Shown in pieces: positions 35,363 to 43,957 of a stretch of 64,000 bases of DNA. The DNA is from Asticcacaulis excentricus CB 48 (GTDB taxonomy: Bacteria; Pseudomonadota; Alphaproteobacteria; Caulobacterales; Caulobacteraceae). The notes beneath the pieces were generated by a model. It was not told where the DNA came from. It saw only the letters and a program-made list of their open reading frames with translations, and did not search any database. Within the stretch, counting starts at the first letter, position 1. The number at the start of each line of letters is the position of its first letter. The DNA lies in assembly GCF_000175215.2 (NCBI RefSeq), contig NC_014817.1, positions 276,501 through 340,500 of the forward strand. Reading direction: 5' to 3'. Position numbers and translations under genes: made by a program.

Positions 35363-36913
35363 ATGTCGCATCACGAAAAAGTCCTGATTATTGATTTCGG
35401 ATCGCAAGTGACCCAGCTCATCGCGCGGCGCGTGCGCGAATGCGGCGTCTATTGCGAAATCCACCCCTTCACCAAGGCCGCTGAGGCGATCAAAAGTGTG
35501 GCCCCCAATGCGGTCATCCTGTCCGGGTCGCCGCACAGCGTCGTCGAAGCCGGTCCGACCGTTGATAAAGCCCTGTTTGATATGGGCCTCCCGGTATTCG
35601 GCATTTGCTATGGCGAGCAACTGATGTGCGACCTTCTGGGGGGGAAGGTCGAAAGCGGGCATGACCGCGAATTTGGCCGCGCCGAAATCGAAATCGCCGC
35701 CGACACGCCGCTGTTCCGCGGACTGGGCAAGCCGGGCGACAAGGAGATCGTGTGGATGAGCCACGGCGACCGCGTTACCGCCATCCCCGAACGCTTCAAG
35801 GTCATTGCCGTCTCCGAAGGCGCGCCCTTCGCGGCCATTGCCGATGAGGCCCGCCGTTTTTACGCCGTGCAGTTCCACCCCGAAGTGGTGCACACGGTGC
35901 GCGGCACTCAGATGATCCGCAACTTCCTGTTTGAGGTCGCGGGACTTAAGGGCGACTGGACCATGGCCGCCTTCCGTCAGGAGATGATCGAAAAGATCCG
36001 GGCTCAGGTCGGGTCAGGTCGCGTCATCTGCGGTCTGTCGGGTGGGGTGGACTCGTCGGTCGCCGCCGTGCTGATCCACGAAGCCATCGGCGAGCAACTG
36101 ACTTGTGTGTTTGTCGATACGGGCCTGCTGCGCAAGAACGAAGGCGAGCAGGTGGTGTCGCTGTTCCGCGATCACTACAACATCCCGCTGATCCATGTGC
36201 AGGCACAGGACAAGTTTCTGGGCGCGCTCAAGGGCCTGTCCGACCCGGAACAGAAGCGCAAGACCATCGGCCGCCTGTTTATCGAGGTCTTCGACGAAGA
36301 GGCCGCCAAAATCGACGGCGCGGAATTCCTCGCTCAGGGCACGCTTTATCCCGACGTGGTCGAAAGCGTCTCGCCGCACGGCGGGCCTTCGACCGTCATC
36401 AAGAGCCACCACAATGTCGGCGGTCTGCCCGACTATATGAAGCTGAAGCTGGTCGAACCCTTACGCGAACTGTTCAAGGACGAGGTGCGCGCTCTGGGCC
36501 GCGAACTGGGCCTCAGCGAAGCCTTTGTTGGCCGCCACCCGTTCCCCGGACCGGGTCTGGCTATCCGCATCCCCGGCGAAGTGACGCCGGAAAAGGTCAG
36601 GACGCTTCAGGACGCCGACGCCATCTATCTCGATGAAATCCGCAAGGCCGGCCTCTACAACGATATCTGGCAGGCCTTTGCCGTGCTGCTGCCGGTGAAA
36701 ACCGTAGGCGTAATGGGCGATGCGCGCACCTATGAGGACGTGCTGGCCCTGCGCGCGGTGACCTCTTCGGACGGCATGACGGCGGACTTCTATGAGTTCC
36801 CGTGGCCGGTGCTGGGCCGCTGCGCCACCCGCATCGTCAATGAGGTGAGGGGGGTGAATCGCGTCGTTTACGACGTGACGTCAAAGCCCCCCGGCACGAT
36901 CGAGTGGGAATAA
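35363..36913 (+). CDS. guaA: GMP synthase (glutamine-hydrolysing)
   Basis: Converts XMP to GMP with glutamine and ATP. It has 516 residues. The class I amidotransferase has its nucleophile in GICYGEQLM and the His/Glu of the triad in QFHPEVVHT. The ATP-pyrophosphatase has PP-loop GLSGGVDSSVA, and the C-terminal dimerisation domain ends TSKPPGTIEWE. The 3' end is intact. guaA 3' ends are known insertion sites for P4-type integrases, and one such integrase gene begins 315 bases downstream. Confidence 0.98.
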   Translation: MSHHEKVLIIDFGSQVTQLIARRVRECGVYCEIHPFTKAAEAIKSVAPNAVILSGSPHSVVEAGPTVDKALFDMGLPVFGICYGEQLMCDLLGGKVESGHDREFGRAEIEIAADTPLFRGLGKPGDKEIVWMSHGDRVTAIPERFKVIAVSEGAPFAAIADEARRFYAVQFHPEVVHTVRGTQMIRNFLFEVAGLKGDWTMAAFRQEMIEKIRAQVGSGRVICGLSGGVDSSVAAVLIHEAIGEQLTCVFVDTGLLRKNEGEQVVSLFRDHYNIPLIHVQAQDKFLGALKGLSDPEQKRKTIGRLFIEVFDEEAAKIDGAEFLAQGTLYPDVVESVSPHGGPSTVIKSHHNVGGLPDYMKLKLVEPLRELFKDEVRALGRELGLSEAFVGRHPFPGPGLAIRIPGEVTPEKVRTLQDADAIYLDEIRKAGLYNDIWQAFAVLLPVKTVGVMGDARTYEDVLALRAVTSSDGMTADFYEFPWPVLGRCATRIVNEVRGVNRVVYDVTSKPPGTIEWE

Positions 36914-37228
36914 AAACGATCCCTTTTTCGCACCCTGCCATACCCTTAAATACGCTGTAATCTCTTGTATTTAAATAATAAAATGTCTGGAGCTATCGAT
37001 AGCCTTTGAGGCGCACGCGAATAGTATGACGGCGTAGGCGAGGGTATACCGTCAGCTTGATACCGCCGAGAATTGAATATACCGTCAGGGTGCTAAGGGC
37101 TCTGACGGTATTTTTTTTGCCCTAACTCACTGAAAGAACGAGAGAAAACGACTTCCGAAAGTGCGATTTCGGGGTGACGGTATTTTTTGTCTCGTTTGTT
37201 AAAATATTACCGCTTTGGAGGCGAGGGT
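36914..37228. other. Left end of the integrative element: guaA-integrase intergenic region
   Basis: This 315-base region is visibly more AT-rich than the backbone, particularly in its first 80 bases. It holds no gene. Its main content is four copies of an 8-bp word near 37,047-37,182 (see separate entry). The attachment core presumably overlaps the last bases of guaA, but no second copy of that sequence was found in the window. Confidence 0.55.
37047..37182. repeat. Four copies of TACCGTCA upstream of the integrase, probable arm-type sites
   Basis: TACCGTCA occurs at 37,047 and 37,080 in direct orientation; its complement TGACGGTA occurs at 37,103 and 37,175. Both complements run into T tracts. 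The second and third copies can also pair as a 10-bp stem (ATACCGTCAG/CTGACGGTAT) followed by eight Ts, so this could double as a terminator. Clustered repeats next to an integrase start are typical of arm-binding sites. Confidence 0.6.
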
Positions 37229-37306
37229 ATGCTAACAGACGCTGCGCTTAAGAGTTTGAAACCAAGGGATAAAATCTATAAAGTTGCCGACCGTGACGGT
37301 ATGTAC
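37229..37306 (+). pseudogene. 5' fragment of the P4-type integrase gene, cut by the IS
   Basis: Twenty-six codons starting with ATG behind GGAGG (7-base spacing) and encoding MLTDAALKSLKPRDKIYKVA then DRDGMY. This is the start of the DUF4102 arm-binding domain. The frame ends exactly at the IS21 boundary and continues in phase at GTT ATC GTC after the IS, giving a 418-residue original protein. Confidence 0.92.
37299..37306. repeat. IS target-site duplication, left copy
   Basis: GTATGTAC, repeated exactly on the far side of the IS at 39,904-39,911. An 8-bp duplication is within the range for IS21-family elements. Confidence 0.93.
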
Positions 37307-37428
37307 TGCGGATTCCGATGATGCCGCCCACTCATTCCAGGATGATGGCGCCCAGCATTCTGATCTGATGGCGCCCACCTTGGGCGCACTTTCAGTCATT
37401 CAGTAATGGCTATGAGTTGCCGTCTTGG

Positions 37429-38169
37429 TCAAGTAGGTTTGGTAGTCTTGATGCGGCGCATCGAGTCGCCTTTGATGTCGATGCGATGGGCGTTATGGAC
37501 CAGCCTATCGAGTATGGCGTCGGCGTAGGTGGCGTGGCTGATAAGGTTATGCCATTCAGCGACAGGCAGTTGGCTGGTGACTAGGGTTGACCGGCGGCCG
37601 TATCGATCTTCGAGGATTTCGAGCAGATCGTGCCGGGCTTGGGCATCCAGAGGTTCGAGCCCCCAGTCGTCCAGGATAAGCAGTTCGACGGCGCCCAGGG
37701 ATTTCAGGCGCCTGGCGAAGGATCCATCGCCATGGGCTAACGCCAGTTCGTCGAAGAGCTTGGGCGCGCGTACGTAGAGAACGGAGCGGTTGTCCCTGCA
37801 GGCCTTGTGTCCGAGGGCGCAGGCGAGCCAACTCTTGCCGACGCCAGTCGGTCCTTCAAGGATCAGGTTTTCGAAGTTGTCGATCCATTTGCCGGTCAGC
37901 AGTTCGTTGATCTGGCGGCGGTCCAGGCCGCGCTCGGCGCGGTAGTCGATGTCTTCCGGCGCGGCCTGGTGGCGAAGCTTGGCGTAGCGCAGTCGCGCGC
38001 TGAGGCGCCTGTCATGTCGTAAAGCCAGTTCGCGGTCGAGCAGCATGGCCAGCCATTCGGCGTGGCCAAGACTGTCGGCGTCGGGATTGGCGGCCATATC
38101 GTGGAATGCCTTGGCCATGCCGTAGAGCCCCATCGCATTGAGCTGGTCGAAGGTAGGATGCGTCAGCAA
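37429..38169 (-). CDS. istB: IS21-family helper ATPase IstB
   Basis: A 246-residue AAA+ ATPase that assists IstA in target selection and strand transfer. Walker A is GPTGVGKS at 106-113 and Walker B is LLILDDWG at 163-170. It is full length. It lies 14 bases downstream of istA and follows the usual istA-istB order. Confidence 0.96.
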   Translation of the reverse strand: MLTHPTFDQLNAMGLYGMAKAFHDMAANPDADSLGHAEWLAMLLDRELALRHDRRLSARLRYAKLRHQAAPEDIDYRAERGLDRRQINELLTGKWIDNFENLILEGPTGVGKSWLACALGHKACRDNRSVLYVRAPKLFDELALAHGDGSFARRLKSLGAVELLILDDWGLEPLDAQARHDLLEILEDRYGRRSTLVTSQLPVAEWHNLISHATYADAILDRLVHNAHRIDIKGDSMRRIKTTKPT

Positions 38170-38183
38170 GTCGGTATCTCCTT

Positions 38184-39746
38184 TCAGTGGTAGTAGGTTG
38201 AACCGCGGATATTGGTGTGCAGCAGATCAAGGGTTTGATCATCATCGCTACGCCGGCGCCGCGGTGCCGGCTGCCCGTCGAGATGGTTGTCGAGGATAGA
38301 TTTGACTGAGCCGTAGTTCATGGCGCCGATCTCAAGCGCGCGCAGACAAGCGTTTTCCAGGCGGTCGGCGCCGTAGCGCTTCGCCATCCTGATGACGCCG
38401 AGGCAGGTCCTGAAGCCCTGTTCGGGGTGGGTGCGGCTCTCAAGCACCCTCGTGCAGAAGACCTCAGTACCGGGACCGATCCCGGCGGCCTCCTTCTGGA
38501 TCCGCTCGATGGTCCAGCCGGCGTATCGACGGTGACTGGAGGGCATGTGTTCAGGCAAGGTAGTGTGTTTGCCGTTGGCGGATCCGCGCATGTGCGCGGC
38601 GATCCGCTCGCCTTTCAAGAATATCTCGATCGTACGCGCTGTGGCGCGTAGCTCAACGTCCGCGCGGGCATGGCGGTACGGGACGGAGTAAAAGTGGCCA
38701 TCGAAGTCGACGTGATAGTCGAGACCGACCTTGCGCACTTTCCATTCCGCCAAGACATAGGCTTCTGCGGGCAACGGCTTTAGCCGCGGTGCATCGATCT
38801 CGTCGAACAACTGACGCCGTGTCCGGTTCTGGTGGCGCAAGATCCGTTTTTCATTCAGCCCGGTCAGCATGTCGCCGATCGCAGCATTAACGTCGGCCAG
38901 GCTATAGAACCGTTGGTTCCGCAGCTTGCCCAACAACCAACGCTCAACGATCCGCACCAGGGCTTCGACCTTGGCCTTGTCGCGCGGCCGGCGCGGTCGG
39001 GCCGGCAAGATCGCCGCGCCGTAGTGGGCGGCCAGATCGGCGTAGGTGCGGTTGATTTGCGGATCGTAGAAACAAGCCTTGATGACGGCGACCTTGGGAT
39101 TGTCCGGCACGATCAGGGCCGGCACGCCGCCTAAGAAGGCCAGGGCTTGGACGTGGCCCTCGATCCAGTCCGGAAGCTTCTCCGTCCAGGTCGCCAGTGC
39201 AAAACTCAAGCTCGAGCCGCCGATGACGGCGACAAAGAGATGTGCGTCCTGCGTCTTGCCCGTGCGGCGGTCGATGATCACCGGCACCTTGTCACCGGCA
39301 TAGTCGACGAATAGCTTGTCGCCGCCTCGATGCGTCTGCCGCATTGTCACCGGAAGACGGCTTTCCCAGTGCCGGTAAAGGTCGCAGAACCGGCTATAAC
39401 CATAGCCGTCGGGGTTGGCGGCGATATATTCGTCCCAGAGGATCTGAAGCGTGACGTGCTTCTTCTTCAGCTCCCGGTTCAGCGTTGCCCAGTCTGGTTC
39501 AGGCAGACGCCGATGACCCTGCTTCCTGCCACCTTCACCGTAAAGCCGACGCTCCAGCCCCGGATCGGACAGGTCCATGGGCAGAGGCCACGGCATTCCG
39601 GACTTGGCATAGCGCTTCAACATCTCCCGGAGCGTCGATGGCGCTATGCCGATACGACGCGCCACTTCGCGGCCGCCCAATCCTGCGTCAAATGTCAGTC
39701 TCAAAATCTCGCGCACCCGGCGCATGGCTAACCTCTTCGTCGGCAT
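38184..39746 (-). CDS. istA: IS21-family transposase IstA
   Basis: A 520-residue DDE transposase. The N-terminal helix-turn-helix (REVARRIGIAPSTLREMLKR) would bind the multiple terminal repeats. The DDE residues can be placed at D148 (FVDYAGD), D215 (IVPDNPK) and E261 (KAKVEALV). No frameshift is visible, so the transposase should be functional. Confidence 0.96.
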   Translation of the reverse strand: MPTKRLAMRRVREILRLTFDAGLGGREVARRIGIAPSTLREMLKRYAKSGMPWPLPMDLSDPGLERRLYGEGGRKQGHRRLPEPDWATLNRELKKKHVTLQILWDEYIAANPDGYGYSRFCDLYRHWESRLPVTMRQTHRGGDKLFVDYAGDKVPVIIDRRTGKTQDAHLFVAVIGGSSLSFALATWTEKLPDWIEGHVQALAFLGGVPALIVPDNPKVAVIKACFYDPQINRTYADLAAHYGAAILPARPRRPRDKAKVEALVRIVERWLLGKLRNQRFYSLADVNAAIGDMLTGLNEKRILRHQNRTRRQLFDEIDAPRLKPLPAEAYVLAEWKVRKVGLDYHVDFDGHFYSVPYRHARADVELRATARTIEIFLKGERIAAHMRGSANGKHTTLPEHMPSSHRRYAGWTIERIQKEAAGIGPGTEVFCTRVLESRTHPEQGFRTCLGVIRMAKRYGADRLENACLRALEIGAMNYGSVKSILDNHLDGQPAPRRRRSDDDQTLDLLHTNIRGSTYYH

Positions 39747-39809
39747 CGATCCCTCCTGAAAAGGAGCGATCTAAACACTGAAAGAGAGCCCCGAGATCAC
39801 CGCGCAACT

Positions 39810-39903
39810 GGGCGGGATAATCTCGGAATGGTGGGCGGCATCATCTCGGAATCATGGGCGGGATCAAATCGGAATGCTGGGCGCGATCATCCCGGAATCT
39901 GCA
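39810..39903. repeat. Four tandem 23-bp terminal repeats at the IS right end
   Basis: Units begin at 39,810, 39,833, 39,856 and 39,879, each GGGCGSSATNAWNYCGGAAT-like; the last one ends in the terminal CTGCA. They are IstA binding sites by analogy with IS21. The left end carries three inverted, slightly diverged copies. Confidence 0.88.
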
Positions 39904-41090
39904 GTATGTACGTTATCGTCCAGCCGACGGGGTCGATCACGTTCCGGCTGGACTACCGTTTGAATGGGCGAAGAGAGACCCTGACCCTGGGGCGCTACGG
40001 GGGCGCAGGCCTTTCACTGGCACGGGCTCGTGAGAAGCTGATAGACGCTAAGCGTGCTATCGCAGAGGGGCTGTCGCCAGCGCTCGAAAAGCAACGGGAG
40101 AAACAGCGCGGAAAGGCCGCGAAGAGCTTTTCCGAGTGGGCCGAAAAATGGTTCGCGGAACATCGGATGGCCGATAGCACGAGGGCCATGCGTCGTTCAG
40201 TGTATGAGCGCGACATCCTACCGGTCTTTGATCGGCGCCTTATGTCCGAAATCCTTCCCCCCGACCTGCGCGTGATGCTGGAAAAGGTCAAGGCGCGGGG
40301 CGCGCCGGCAACTGCCATTCACGCACGGGAGATTGTTCGGCTGGTCTACATGTTTGCAATCGCGCGCGGCGAAAAAGTCGCTAACCCCGCCGATGAAGTC
40401 AGTGCATCCACAATTGCAACCTTCGTTCCCAGAGATCGGGCCTTATCACCAAAAGAGATACGGGTTCTGTTCGGCCAGCTTGAGCATATCGCTACCTTGC
40501 CAACTATCCGTCTTGGGATGAAGTTTCTACTGCTCACAATGGTGCGCAAGAGTGAGTTACGCTTTGCGACCTGGGATGAGGTGGATTTCGAGAATGCGGT
40601 ATGGAGCATTCCCAAGGAGCGAATGAAAAAGAACCGCGACCACAATGTCTATCTGTCGCAACAGTCCCTGGACATCTTGGTTGCCCTGAAAACCTGTGCC
40701 GGTAATTCGCCCTACCTGCTTCCGTCTCGGTACGAGGCTGATCAACCGATGTCGAATGCCACCTTCAACCGAATAACCGCTGCCGTCGTCGAGCGGGCGA
40801 AAGGGGAGGGGCTACCACTGGAGCCTTTTACCGTCCACGATCTACGACGAACGGGATCCACCCTGCTGAATGAACTGGGCTTCAATAAGGACTGGATCGA
40901 AAAGGCTCTCACACATGAGGACAACCGTACCTCACGCGGCACCTATAATAAAGCCGAGTACGAACGGCAGCGCCGTCATATGCTTCAGGAGTGGGCGAAC
41001 ACGATCGATGCGTGGATCGAGGGGCGTAAATACATGCCTGTCCTCGTGCCGCCCGCCGTCGAATGGGACGTGCCTGACCCCAGTCTGTAG
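39828..41090 (+). pseudogene. P4-type tyrosine integrase, 3' part (398-kb-class family body) fused to IS end
   Basis: From codon GTT at 39,912 the frame gives the last 392 residues of a DUF4102 plus phage-integrase protein. The catalytic tyrosine-recombinase residues are visible: R in MVRKSELRFATWDEV, H-x-x-R in VHDLRRTGSTLL, the second H in ALTHED, and Y in RGTYNKAEY. The frame stays open back into the IS to an ATG at 39,828, so a chimeric protein with 28 replaced residues, the last two matching the duplicated Met-Tyr, could still be made. It would lack the start of the arm-binding domain. Its expression would depend on a promoter in the IS end. Confidence 0.9.
39904..39911. repeat. IS target-site duplication, right copy
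   Basis: GTATGTAC, identical to the left copy; removing the IS and one copy restores the integrase reading frame exactly. Confidence 0.93.
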
Positions 41091-41187
41091 TCGTGAGATG
41101 CCGTTAATTACCCGTGCGCACTCATTGAACCCCTCAGGGGTTGCAGCGAGTTGGGGAATAGAAAAAATACATAAACGAAAGGGCTTA

Positions 41188-41466
41188 ATGGTGACTTATT
41201 TGGAACAGCGATCTATTCGAAGGGCAATCCGGCGGGACGAACTGAAACAGATCGTCCCGCTTAGTGACAGCACGATTTATGACATGGAGCGTAAGGGCGA
41301 GTTTCCGCAACGCTTCTACCTGACCTCCCGATCACCGGTCTGGGATTTAAGCGAGGTGGAAACCTGGCTTGAGACTCGCAAAGAAATGAGCCGGTCAAAG
41401 AAGATGAAAGTGGTCACGCCTGATGTCAGGTTGCGCAAAGCCAGGCCGGTCAGGTCCACCGACTGA
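41188..41466 (+). CDS. AlpA-like excisionase / transcriptional regulator
   Basis: A 92-residue protein with an AlpA/MerR-type winged helix: IRRDELKQIVPLSDSTIYDMERKGEFPQRF, then VWDLSEVETWLETRK. These proteins act as recombination directionality factors or activators for P4-like integrases. It starts 97 bases after the integrase. A palindrome AACCCCTCAGGGGTT lies between them. No strong ribosome-binding site is seen before the ATG chosen. Confidence 0.85.
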   Translation: MVTYLEQRSIRRAIRRDELKQIVPLSDSTIYDMERKGEFPQRFYLTSRSPVWDLSEVETWLETRKEMSRSKKMKVVTPDVRLRKARPVRSTD

Positions 41467-41661
41467 CGCTCTGTAAGAACAGTGGCGGATTGCTTGATGC
41501 CGCTGGCCCTAATGCGACATTGACCTCATCCCTAAGCGTGCAAAAGCGGACATTGCTATGGTTCGCCGGACCGTGGAGTGTAGATTTAATTTGAACGGGA
41601 AAGCTCGGATATCCTCCCGCCTGAAGCTTGAGCCATTTTTTGACGGTGGAATCTGTCGAAG

Positions 41662-42870
41662 TCATCGTTCCAGCCTGACCCGCAGTCTGCGGGCGCGCTC
41701 TTGGAAGGCACCTTCGCCGCCTTCGAGTATATCGCACACCGTCTTTCTGATGCCACCATTCTCGAGGCCACCAAAGTGATAGGTGATCGGGGGCAAAGCA
41801 CCATGAGGATGCGGCCCGGATTCCGCGACGATGATCTGATCGGCGTCGGTGTTGATCACGAGGTTTGCGTTGTGGGTCACCATGATGACCTGCCGATGTG
41901 CCTTGGCCGCGATGAACAGGCTGACCAACTCCTCGAACACGGATTTTGGATCGAGATTTTCCTCCGGCTGATCGATTATCAGCGGACGATTGTCATGATC
42001 GTCGAGGGCTAGATAGAGCAGGAGGAGGACGATCCCCCGCGTGCCTGGAGACAGCTTGCGGATGTCTACGCCATCATATTCGATGCCGTATCGAATGGTG
42101 ATGTGGTCCGTGCTGAAAAGCCACTGGGCGAAGCGCTTCGACCATGCGCGAAACTCCGCCTGATCCGTATGTGGGACCGGAGAATGGTCCAATAGCTCTT
42201 TTTGATAAAGCCGCCGAAACTCCGCCATTGCGGTAACGACTTCAGTGGACCCGCCGGTCTCCCAAGCGCGTTTCAGCGTTTCGTTGGCCTTTTGCAGCAA
42301 AGTTCCCTTGCCTTTGAAGACGCCGGCCTTCCTCAGGTCGATCAGCCCATCTTCGGCTTCCGAGGCCCATTGCCCCACATTGGCCACGCGGGCGACCGAG
42401 AAGGAAAGCTTCTTCAGGGTTCCGGAGGCAGCGGCCAGGCGATGCATGAGGGGCTGATAAAGGGCACCGAGCACCTGTTGCTCGGCTACCAGAGCATCAA
42501 TAGCTCGGCCGTAGGCAGCTTCCCGCTCGGTCTGAAGCGCTACGGCACGCTCGCGTGCGCCCTTGGCGTCGGTGAGCTTTTCGGTCAGTGTCTGCCATGC
42601 AGCGGTTTCGGTCGCGATGCGAGTGGACAGGGCACTATATTGCCGCTGCGTTTCCTTGTCGGCGCTAACGAGCTTTTCGAGGCGCGACATCTCGGCTTCC
42701 AGGGCGGCTAGAGGTAAGGTCGCCAGATCGGTGTCGTCGGGGAAATAGGGCGTATTTGGATCGCCGGGAGGGAGAGGCGGAACGCCTTTCAGTTTGGCGA
42801 TCTCTCCATCGACCCACTGAATGAAACCGGCGAGATCGGTATCTACCGGTCCCTTATAGTCCAGCAGGAA
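41662..42870 (-). pseudogene. TrlF-like AAA ATPase, C-terminal fragment
   Basis: About 400 residues of the C-terminal part of an SMC/ABC-type ATPase. It includes a coiled coil (about MSRLEKLVSADKETQRQYSA onward), an ABC-signature-like KLSPGTRGIVLLLLYLA, Walker B IIDQPEENLDPKSVF and H-loop VTHNANLVINTDADQI. The N-terminal Walker A part is missing. The frame reads upstream through FLLDYKGPVD to about 42,870, where the sequence becomes traG on the other strand. TrlF-like proteins pair such ATPases with PHP phosphoesterase domains and occur in defence contexts; the family name here is by pattern recognition only. Confidence 0.75.
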
Positions 42871-42872
42871 GG

Positions 42873-43553
42873 AGCAAGGCCTACGGCGAAAGCAATTCGA
42901 TCCTCGATAACTGCCACGTGCGTGTCGCGTTTTCGACCAATGATGAGCGCACAGCCAAGCGGATATCTGACGCTCTGGGCACGGCCACAGAGTTGCGGGC
43001 GCAGCGCAACTACGCTGGCCATCGGCTGTCGCCCTGGCTCGCCCACGTCATGGTGTCCCGGCAGGAGACCGCCCGACAGCTCCTGACGCCGGGCGAGGTG
43101 ATGCAACTGCCGGCGCAGGACGAACTGGTGCTGGTGTCAGGCCTGTCCCCCATCCGCGCCAGAAAACTGCGCTATTTCGAGGACGCGAATTTCCTGCGCC
43201 GTCGCCTGCCACCGCCGGCGTTGAGGGAGGGCGGTTATGTCGATCGTCCGGCCGCGCGCCCCGATGACTGGGAGGGTCGCATACGGGCGACCTGCCGACA
43301 ACTCGCCGCCGCATTGGAAACAAAGACCGAAGAGACCGATGACGAGGGCGGGTTGCAGCGCCAACACAGTCCAGGCCTCGGCGATGAAGCCAATACGGCC
43401 AACCCGAGCCGCGACGAGGGGCCTGAGCCTGCGACAGAAGACGAAAGCGATCTGGCGGCCGACACGCGCTCCCTAAACCGTCTCCAGGCCCTGACCCCCA
43501 TACAGCAGGCCGCCGGTATCGGTGTGGACCGCGAGTTCGGAGTGGACCCATGA
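42873..43553 (+). pseudogene. traG: Conjugal transfer coupling protein TraG/VirD4, C-terminal fragment
   Basis: About 226 residues of the coupling ATPase C-terminus (KAYGESNSILDNCHVRVAFS, NYAGHRLSPWLAHVMVSRQE, LTPGEVMQLPAQDELVLVSG). The family is usually about 600-660 residues with Walker motifs upstream; these are absent because the 5' part is lost at the junction with the ATPase fragment. The remaining part ends in an acidic, low-complexity tail. The stop overlaps the CopG-family start (ATGA), the normal traG-trb arrangement. A GTG at 42,918 could start a short residual peptide. Confidence 0.88.
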
Positions 43554-43957
43554 AGGCGCGCCGCATCCGTCACCAGTTCTATCTCAATGTTGAGGCAAGC
43601 CGCAAACTCGACACCCTGGCCAATGCGCCCGGTCGGACCAAGTCGGCCGTGCTGGAGGCGGCCACCCTCGCCTGGGTCGAACACAGAGGCGTCAATGAAC
43701 TTGATGAGCGTTTTTCGGCGCGCCTCAATCGGCTGAGCCGTCAACTCGACCGCCTGGAGCGCGACCAGAAGATCATCCTGGAAAGCCTCGCCTTGTTTGT
43801 GCGCCTGAGCTTCCAGCGTGACGGCCATCTCCCCGATCCCGATCCCGCCGCGCGGGCGCGGGGCCGCGAACGCTTCGACGCCTTCGTCGAACAGGTCGGG
43901 CGCAAGCTGGCGCAAGGCCGCTCGGACATCACGCCCTCACAGGAGACCCCGTCATGA
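43550..43957 (+). CDS. CopG/ribbon-helix-helix family protein of the trb operon
   Basis: A 135-residue protein. The N-terminal RHH segment (HQFYLNVEASRKLDTLANAPGRTKSAVLEAATLAW) is followed by a coiled-coil stretch (ERFSARLNRLSRQLDRLERDQKIILE). A CopG-type gene between traG and trbB is a standard feature of Ti/RP4-like ICEs in alphaproteobacteria and may regulate transfer genes. It overlaps traG and trbB by 4 bases each. Confidence 0.85.
   Translation: MKARRIRHQFYLNVEASRKLDTLANAPGRTKSAVLEAATLAWVEHRGVNELDERFSARLNRLSRQLDRLERDQKIILESLALFVRLSFQRDGHLPDPDPAARARGRERFDAFVEQVGRKLAQGRSDITPSQETPS

Larger units (their letters stand above)
37307..39903 (-). mobile_element. IS21-family insertion sequence (2,597 bp, istA-istB)
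   Basis: The ends are TGCGGATTCCG and CGGAATCTGCA, an 11-bp inverted repeat with one mismatch and the family's TG...CA termini. Both ends carry multiple terminal repeats: three units on the left (37,307-37,376) and four 23-bp units on the right (39,810-39,903). The two genes are intact and the 8-bp target duplication is perfect, so the insertion looks recent. Confidence 0.95.

Noticed and set aside
39810..39903. CRISPR-like array of four regular repeats
   Set aside because: The 23-bp units are directly tandem without spacers and match the IS left end in inverted form, so they are IS21-type terminal repeats.
41128..41142. Palindrome AACCCCTCAGGGGTT between integrase and AlpA-like gene as a terminator
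   Set aside because: Only one unpaired base would remain for the loop and there is no T tract; it may be an operator but nothing further supports it.
42843..43106. 87-codon minus-strand frame over the ATPase/TraG junction
   Set aside because: It is in a different frame from the ATPase fragment and antisense to clear TraG coding sequence.
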